A stretch of DNA of 64,000 nucleotides from Arachidicoccus rhizosphaerae (GTDB taxonomy: Bacteria > Bacteroidota > Bacteroidia > Chitinophagales > Chitinophagaceae), in assembly GCF_900107765.1 (NCBI RefSeq), contig NZ_FNQY01000002.1, positions 264,364 to 328,363 of the forward strand, written 5' to 3'. A program made the translations under genes and the position numbers. Below are positions 59,997 through 64,000 of the stretch, one piece after another (positions within the stretch are counted from its first letter, which is position 1; every line of letters begins with the position of its first letter). The notes beneath the pieces were generated by a model. The model saw only the letters and a program-made list of their open reading frames with translations. It was not told where the DNA came from and searched no databases.

Positions 59997-60569
59997 ATGA
60001 AAAAGATGAAAATTTTAAACAAAATAGCCGTTTTATCACTTGCATTGGTACTTGGACTTACCATTCATGCAAATGCACAGAAAACTTATGATCGTTCTGG
60101 TATCCAGCTGAGCGTGGGCCCGCAGGCTTCACTGCCACTTGGAGACTTTAAAGATGCTTACGACTGGTCAATCGGCGGAAGCGTACAGGCTGATTTTCCT
60201 GTGTTGAAAAACGATTTATATGTAGTCGTAAATGCAGGGTACAATAACTTCTTTGCAAAAGAAGGCGTAGGAACAGGTAAAGACCTGGGTTTAATTCCGG
60301 TAAGTGCCGGTCTTAAATATTATTTCCCTTCTACAAACCTGTATGTACAGGGTACAGCCGGTGTGAGCTTTTTAACCAGCAAAGATGATGTTGCAGCCGA
60401 TAAATCTGCCGCTTTTGTCTATAGCCCTCAGGTCGGTTATTTGATTAATCTGGGTGGTCGCAATGCGCTGGATGTTGCCGTCAAATTTGAAGGTGACAGC
60501 AAGATTTATGATGCAGGCAAATCAAATAACTTCCTGGGTCTGCGTGTAGCTTACAATTTTGGACTTTAA
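59997..60569 (+). CDS. outer-membrane beta-barrel protein
   Basis: 190 residues with a signal peptide (KIAVLSLALVLGLTIHANAQ). The mature part is a run of amphipathic beta strands (GIQLSVGPQASLPLGDF, YVVVNAGYNNFFAKEG, LIPVSAGLKYYFPS, LYVQGTAGVSFLTS, LDVAVKFEGDS) and ends FLGLRVAYNFGL, the barrel-closing strand. It fits the small OMP_b-brl family of Bacteroidota, which have eight-stranded barrels. The function is unknown. The start may be at the first or fourth codon (MKKMKIL). Confidence 0.9.
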   Translation: MKKMKILNKIAVLSLALVLGLTIHANAQKTYDRSGIQLSVGPQASLPLGDFKDAYDWSIGGSVQADFPVLKNDLYVVVNAGYNNFFAKEGVGTGKDLGLIPVSAGLKYYFPSTNLYVQGTAGVSFLTSKDDVAADKSAAFVYSPQVGYLINLGGRNALDVAVKFEGDSKIYDAGKSNNFLGLRVAYNFGL

Positions 60570-60635
60570 TCATTACTGATATAAATGTTATAAAGAAGTC
60601 TGATAAACATCCCATATTTTGGATTTTGTTTTTCG

Positions 60636-60665
60636 GCCACCTGTATTCCTGCAGGTGGCTTTTTT
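60636..60665 (+). terminator. terminator of the outer-membrane protein gene
   Basis: GCCACCTG-TATTCCTG-CAGGTGGC, an 8-base stem followed by TTTTTTAT, about 67 bases after the stop. Confidence 0.75.
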
Positions 60666-60765
60666 ATGAAGGAGCAGAAAGGCAGGATACCTTTCTTTTT
60701 TGATTGAAAAAAAAGAAAATTGCCAGGACCTTTCGCAAATAATTTTAAGTACGCATCCATTAACT

Positions 60766-60800
60766 AATAAAAACAGACCGGACGCCAGGCGCCAGGTCTG
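60766..60800 (-). terminator. terminator of the DUF3472 protein gene
   Basis: CAGACCGGACGCC and GGCGCCAGGTCTG form an imperfect 13-base stem (two mismatches) at 60774-60800. In the minus direction it is followed by a TTTTTATT tract. It lies about 105 bases after the stop at 60905. Confidence 0.55.
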
Positions 60801-60904
60801 CATGCTGTTTGCTGCTGCCTTTACTTGGCCATCTGATTAAGGTATTAATGACTTAGATGGCAGATACTCATTTGTAAACAAGTATCATAAGGTCCTGTTG
60901 AAAA

Positions 60905-62794
60905 TTATTTTTTAATAAAGGACTGTCGGTCTTTGTTATGAATTAAATGATATATGCCTGCGGGCAGATCTCCTATATTGATCTGGTAGACACTTGCCCC
61001 GTCTATTGTGCTTTGTTTTTTTACCAAAACGCCTTTATTATCATAGATGAGAATAGCACTCTTGTTTGTTTTATCCGGGGTATTTATCCGTACTTTCAGT
61101 TTGTTTTGGGCAGGACTGGGCCAGAGCGAAAAACCGGAGGAGTTCCTGGTCTTCAGCAATAGGGCTGAATGGGAAGTGGCGGCTGTATTTTGCTGGGGCT
61201 GGTCTGCAGGCTCGAGTATCCATCTTTGATTGGCAGACCCCTGAGTGCCGTTGGTTGCATATATGATCATTTTAGTCCCATCTGCGGAACTGCTTCCCGG
61301 ATTATCTAAAACAAAATGGTTACTCATATTGCTTTGTATAAGATAAGTGTCAGTGGCAACCGGAATTAAGTTCCATTGCTGATTGGTACCGCCTGTAAGG
61401 CTATATTGAATGGGTTGCGTACCGGAAGTCTGTGTGCTGGCTGGTAAATCTATGGCTTTACTGCTTTTTTTATTAACCAGGTTATAGGATGATCCTGCAT
61501 TTTGTATCTTCCACTCAAAGGCGGAACTATTGTTGCCGGTATATTGAACGATGTTTTTAAGATTATCTGTGGCAGAATCTTCCACGGCTAAATATTTGCC
61601 ACTGGCTGCGTTTTTTATTCTGTAATAGCCTGTGTCAATAGCGTCTGCAACAATAAAACTGTTGGTGACGGCTGTGGACGGCTGATTGAAAATATCCCTG
61701 ATCGTTACTTTAGCGGTATAAGTACCTGCAGGTAGCTGGGTATTTAAGGTGTCTTGTCTTCGCTCGGGCAACGTATCGGTATAAGAGGCAAGTATTTGTT
61801 GGTTGTTATCCAAAATTTCCACAGTGGCACTTAACTGCGGACTTTTCTTGGAATTATCTGTCCAGGAAACGATAACCTGCTGACTTTGGTAGACAGCGCT
61901 AACGCTGCTTACTTCACCGGTGGTGAGCGTGGGAGCGTCCCCCTGACCTGTTTGCGCCGGCAAATTTAAGGTACGACCGGTCCCAAAGGCGGCGTCCGGT
62001 GTCGTGCTGCCGCCATGGACCATAAAGTAAGCGTCCTCGCTGCTATCATAGCCGCTGTTAAATGCCCGGTCATAAATGCCATTCCGGGCAGAGTCGCCCG
62101 CATTGGCGCTAAAATAACGACTCGTGTGTTTTTGCCATACTCCGGCAGTATTCAAACTCCAGCAATCTTTAAAAAATGCTTTACGGACATAACGACCGTC
62201 TCTGTCGCTGCCCGACCCGGTCCAGTTTTCCAAAAATGCATCATTATTTTGCCCCAGGTAACCTGACTGATCCGGTACGGATAAAGTGGCCGTATGGAAC
62301 CATTCACCGGAACTTAAGTTCTGTATAAACGTGGCTACATGTAAACGGCCACCGGATTTCCAGGCACGGATAACCTGGTTGTACCAGGTATTGAGTACCC
62401 AGTTATATGGATTTATAGACTGATATCCATCGCCTTCTCCACCAAATCTGCCCGTATAGGTGTTGGTGGCAGCGTAATCCACCTGCGAATATATGCCGCC
62501 TGCCGTATTGGGATCCCATAATGAAGAAATAAGCGTATGTGAGCTGCCCTTTGAACTGTCTGGGGTATGTTGCAGACCGCCGTATCCTCCGTTAAAGCTA
62601 TTCATCTCAAAATAAGAGGCGAAAGCGGTCTGTGTAATTTTAATTTTGTGCATCTTGACAATGGCATCAGAAGGAAAATAGAACACCAGGTGCTCAGAAG
62701 GGGCAGCCCCCTGAGCTTTTGCCGGCGCAACCGGCACAAGGCTCAGGTATAAAAGCCCGAGCATCATTAAAACAACGTAGAATTTTTTTTGCAT
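60905..62794 (-). CDS. secreted DUF3472 protein with ricin-type lectin domain and T9SS-like tail
   Basis: 629 residues. Signal peptide VVLMMLGLLYLSLVPVAPAK ends at AQG. Residues about 33-275 follow the DUF3472 pattern (YFPSDAIVKMHKIKITQT, GGLQHTPDSSKG, FGGEGDGYQSINPYNW, WKSGGRLHVATFIQN). Next is a fibronectin-like beta domain (about 290-385), then a ricin-type beta-trefoil (about 395-530: YYRIKNAASGKYLAVEDSAT, QQWNLIPVATDTYLIQS, QRWILEPAD). The final about 75 residues resemble a type IX secretion sorting domain (LWPSPAQNKLKVRI to IYHLIHNKDRQSFIKK). DUF3472 and lectin parts suggest binding or trimming of polysaccharide outside the cell; this is inference. Confidence 0.85.
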   Translation of the reverse strand: MQKKFYVVLMMLGLLYLSLVPVAPAKAQGAAPSEHLVFYFPSDAIVKMHKIKITQTAFASYFEMNSFNGGYGGLQHTPDSSKGSSHTLISSLWDPNTAGGIYSQVDYAATNTYTGRFGGEGDGYQSINPYNWVLNTWYNQVIRAWKSGGRLHVATFIQNLSSGEWFHTATLSVPDQSGYLGQNNDAFLENWTGSGSDRDGRYVRKAFFKDCWSLNTAGVWQKHTSRYFSANAGDSARNGIYDRAFNSGYDSSEDAYFMVHGGSTTPDAAFGTGRTLNLPAQTGQGDAPTLTTGEVSSVSAVYQSQQVIVSWTDNSKKSPQLSATVEILDNNQQILASYTDTLPERRQDTLNTQLPAGTYTAKVTIRDIFNQPSTAVTNSFIVADAIDTGYYRIKNAASGKYLAVEDSATDNLKNIVQYTGNNSSAFEWKIQNAGSSYNLVNKKSSKAIDLPASTQTSGTQPIQYSLTGGTNQQWNLIPVATDTYLIQSNMSNHFVLDNPGSSSADGTKMIIYATNGTQGSANQRWILEPADQPQQNTAATSHSALLLKTRNSSGFSLWPSPAQNKLKVRINTPDKTNKSAILIYDNKGVLVKKQSTIDGASVYQINIGDLPAGIYHLIHNKDRQSFIKK

Positions 62795-63263
62795 TTGTGA
62801 TATTTTTGAAGGTTAAAGAAAGCATTATTTTATTCCGGTAAGGGAAAGTGCAGGCCATAAAAATCCGGGTAGTGACAGCCATCACTATCCACTATTGACG
62901 ATCTACCTTAAAAAGTAACGACTTCACGATTTTCTCTGCACTACGGACAGCAATGATCTGTCTATGTTGGTAAAAACGGATTTACCTCACTAAACAGGAC
63001 TCCTTATCCTTTACGCTAAATACCGTTGGCATTCATAACAGACGGGCTTTTGCTGCAAGGAATTATTTGTTTCAAAAGACGCAGCGATTATCCGTGACCG
63101 GTTAAAAGTAATCGCCTTTTATTTTAACACATTAAAACTAAAGGATTAAAACTGGAAAACATACAATCAATCGTTTGCGCAATTTACAAATCTAATTATC
63201 TTTAAGCTTACATACATCCCGGCGGTGGCAGTGTGTGCCGCTGGTATTAAAAAGTCAAATCTT
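62795..63263. other. 469-bp gap upstream of the VOC gene
   Basis: It should contain the start of transcription for the minus-strand lectin gene and for the VOC gene. Seen are a near -7 box TATCTTTA at about 63198-63205 for the VOC gene and an inverted repeat GCGATTA / TAATCGC at 63084-63115 followed by CTTTTATTTT, which looks like a plus-strand terminator although no plus-strand gene is upstream. Nothing else was recognised. Confidence 0.35.
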
Positions 63264-63662
63264 ATGTTTCAAGCAGTCCAGATAAGAATAGCCAGACCAA
63301 CCCTAAGATTGGAGGCCCTAGCAAAGTTTTACCAAATGGGGTTGGGTATGGTGCTTACCGGCCAGTTTTCAGATCATGATGGCTATGATGGCATCATGCT
63401 GGGGATGCCGGATAATAAGATCCATTTGGAATTTACCAGCCATACCAACCTAAAGCAAAAGGATTTGCCTCGGCCGACCAAGGAACATCTCTTGGTTTTA
63501 TATTTTGATAACCCCGCCAACTATCAAAAGGCCACTAACCGGCTTCGGGGCTTGAATTGCCATCCGGTATCACCGGAAAATCCATATTGGGAGGGAAAAA
63601 GTGAAACCTATGAAGATCCCGATGGCTGGCGCGTGGTATTATTTAACGGGGTATTTGGCTAA
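63264..63662 (+). CDS. VOC (glyoxalase/bleomycin-resistance) family protein
   Basis: About 132 residues from ATG 63264; a GTG at 63225 is an alternative start but adds no recognised sequence. The fold is the vicinal oxygen chelate family: two babba units with RIARPTLRLEALAKFYQMGL, IMLGMPDNKIHLEFTSH (putative His-x-Glu metal ligands), LLVLYFDNPANYQKATNRL, and the classical ending YEDPDGWRVVLFNG with a Glu ligand. VOC proteins include glyoxalases, dioxygenases and resistance proteins; the substrate is unknown. An IS30 transposase fragment ends 13 bp downstream. Confidence 0.85.
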   Translation: MFQAVQIRIARPTLRLEALAKFYQMGLGMVLTGQFSDHDGYDGIMLGMPDNKIHLEFTSHTNLKQKDLPRPTKEHLLVLYFDNPANYQKATNRLRGLNCHPVSPENPYWEGKSETYEDPDGWRVVLFNGVFG

Positions 63663-63674
63663 CAATACCTGTGT

Positions 63675-64000
63675 TCAAGGAATAAGTGCAACGCTACCTT
63701 CGAATCGTAAAAATACTTCATTTGCGGTGGCATAGCCAAATTTTCTTATTGGTCTGTTATTGATCGCCTTTTCGACCCTTTTTATTTCCTTGTTATCAAT
63801 TTCATTAAAGTCAGTTTTTTTGGGGAAGAATAGTCTGATTATTCCGTTCCTGTTTTCAATTGTCCCTTTGTCTTGTGACGTATATGGCCTTGTGAAGTAA
63901 GTCTTGACATCTAATGCTTTTGCAATCTCTTCATGTTGTGCGAATGCCAAATCGTTGTCAAAAGTCATTGTTTTTATCGGTGGGTATTTTTTCATTCTTT
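63675..64000 (-). mobile_element. IS30-family transposase, C-terminal part (cut by window edge)
   Basis: About 108 residues are visible from an open frame at the right edge to the stop at 63675. TMTFDNDLAFAQHEEIAKAL gives the second catalytic Asp region of the IS30 DDE domain, YFTRPYTSQDKGTIENRNG has the third catalytic residue Glu, and NNRPIRKFGYATANEVF is the usual IS30 ending. The N-terminal helix-turn-helix and first Asp are outside the window. The left end of the element lies within a few bases after the VOC stop codon. Activity cannot be judged. Confidence 0.9.

Noticed and set aside
1..64000. CRISPR arrays, rRNA or tRNA genes, prophage or plasmid genes
   Set aside because: No regularly spaced direct repeats, cas genes, rRNA cores, tRNA cloverleaves other than the tmRNA ends, or phage structural genes were found in reading the window.

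Overview
The window is a 64 kb stretch of a Bacteroidota chromosome, most like a Chitinophagaceae/Sphingobacteriia-type organism. The evidence is a SusC/SusD outer-membrane nutrient-uptake pair, a secreted protein with a type IX secretion-style C-terminal tail, a short (AMP nucleosidase) Amn and a biosynthetic arginine decarboxylase of Bacteroidota type, few Shine-Dalgarno sequences, and a recurring promoter element TAnnTTTG (the Bacteroidota -7 box) in front of many genes in the right orientation. There are no plasmid, phage or CRISPR signals. The only mobile element seen is an IS30-family transposase cut by the right edge.

Layout: 2-3590 end of a SusC gene plus SusD; 3754-3957 dodecin; 4088-5743 pgi; 5993-10919 dnaX, uppP, a UMF1-family MFS transporter and a membrane-anchored methyltransferase; 11088-12428 a SET-domain protein and a SirB1/transglutaminase-like protein; 12626-13003 tmRNA. 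The block 13148-25483 is a nitrate/nitrite assimilation and molybdenum-cofactor island: cobA (siroheme) diverges from nirB, nirD, a fused nitrate reductase, a rubredoxin protein, a SelW-like protein, moeA, moaD, moaE and a moaC-moaB fusion. The plus-strand genes are tightly spaced and probably form one transcription unit. CobA supplies the methylation step towards siroheme for NirB, and the moa/moe genes supply the Mo cofactor for the nitrate reductase.

From 25706 to 36185 lie mostly minus-strand housekeeping genes (rpsA, glnS, speA, rplT, rpmI, amn) with a ClC-type channel/antiporter and trhO on the plus strand. From 36426 to 52959 are an orphan HsdR-N protein, ccmC and ccmD, glutamate dehydrogenase, prfB with its programmed +1 frameshift, tilS, a DUF3467 protein, pruA, pdhB, two uncharacterised envelope proteins, gyrA and a TPR protein. 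From 53505 to the right edge are a basic secreted protein, rdgB with an unknown partner gene, ilvE, a CPA1 Na+/H+ antiporter, an AraC regulator, an outer-membrane beta-barrel protein, a secreted DUF3472/ricin-lectin protein, a VOC protein and the IS30 fragment.

Most unusual points: (1) a 493-residue protein that looks like a sulfite/nitrite reductase scaffold without its siroheme/4Fe-4S cysteines, fused to rubredoxin and placed between nitrate reductase and Moco genes; (2) a 1166-residue fusion of nitrate reductase with its FAD/NAD reductase and a BFD-type [2Fe-2S] domain; (3) an A9 run in dnaX after which both alternative frames stop at once, which would yield a gamma-like product; (4) the intact RF2 autoregulatory frameshift. 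No searches could be run, so family names rest on motifs and reading of the translations.
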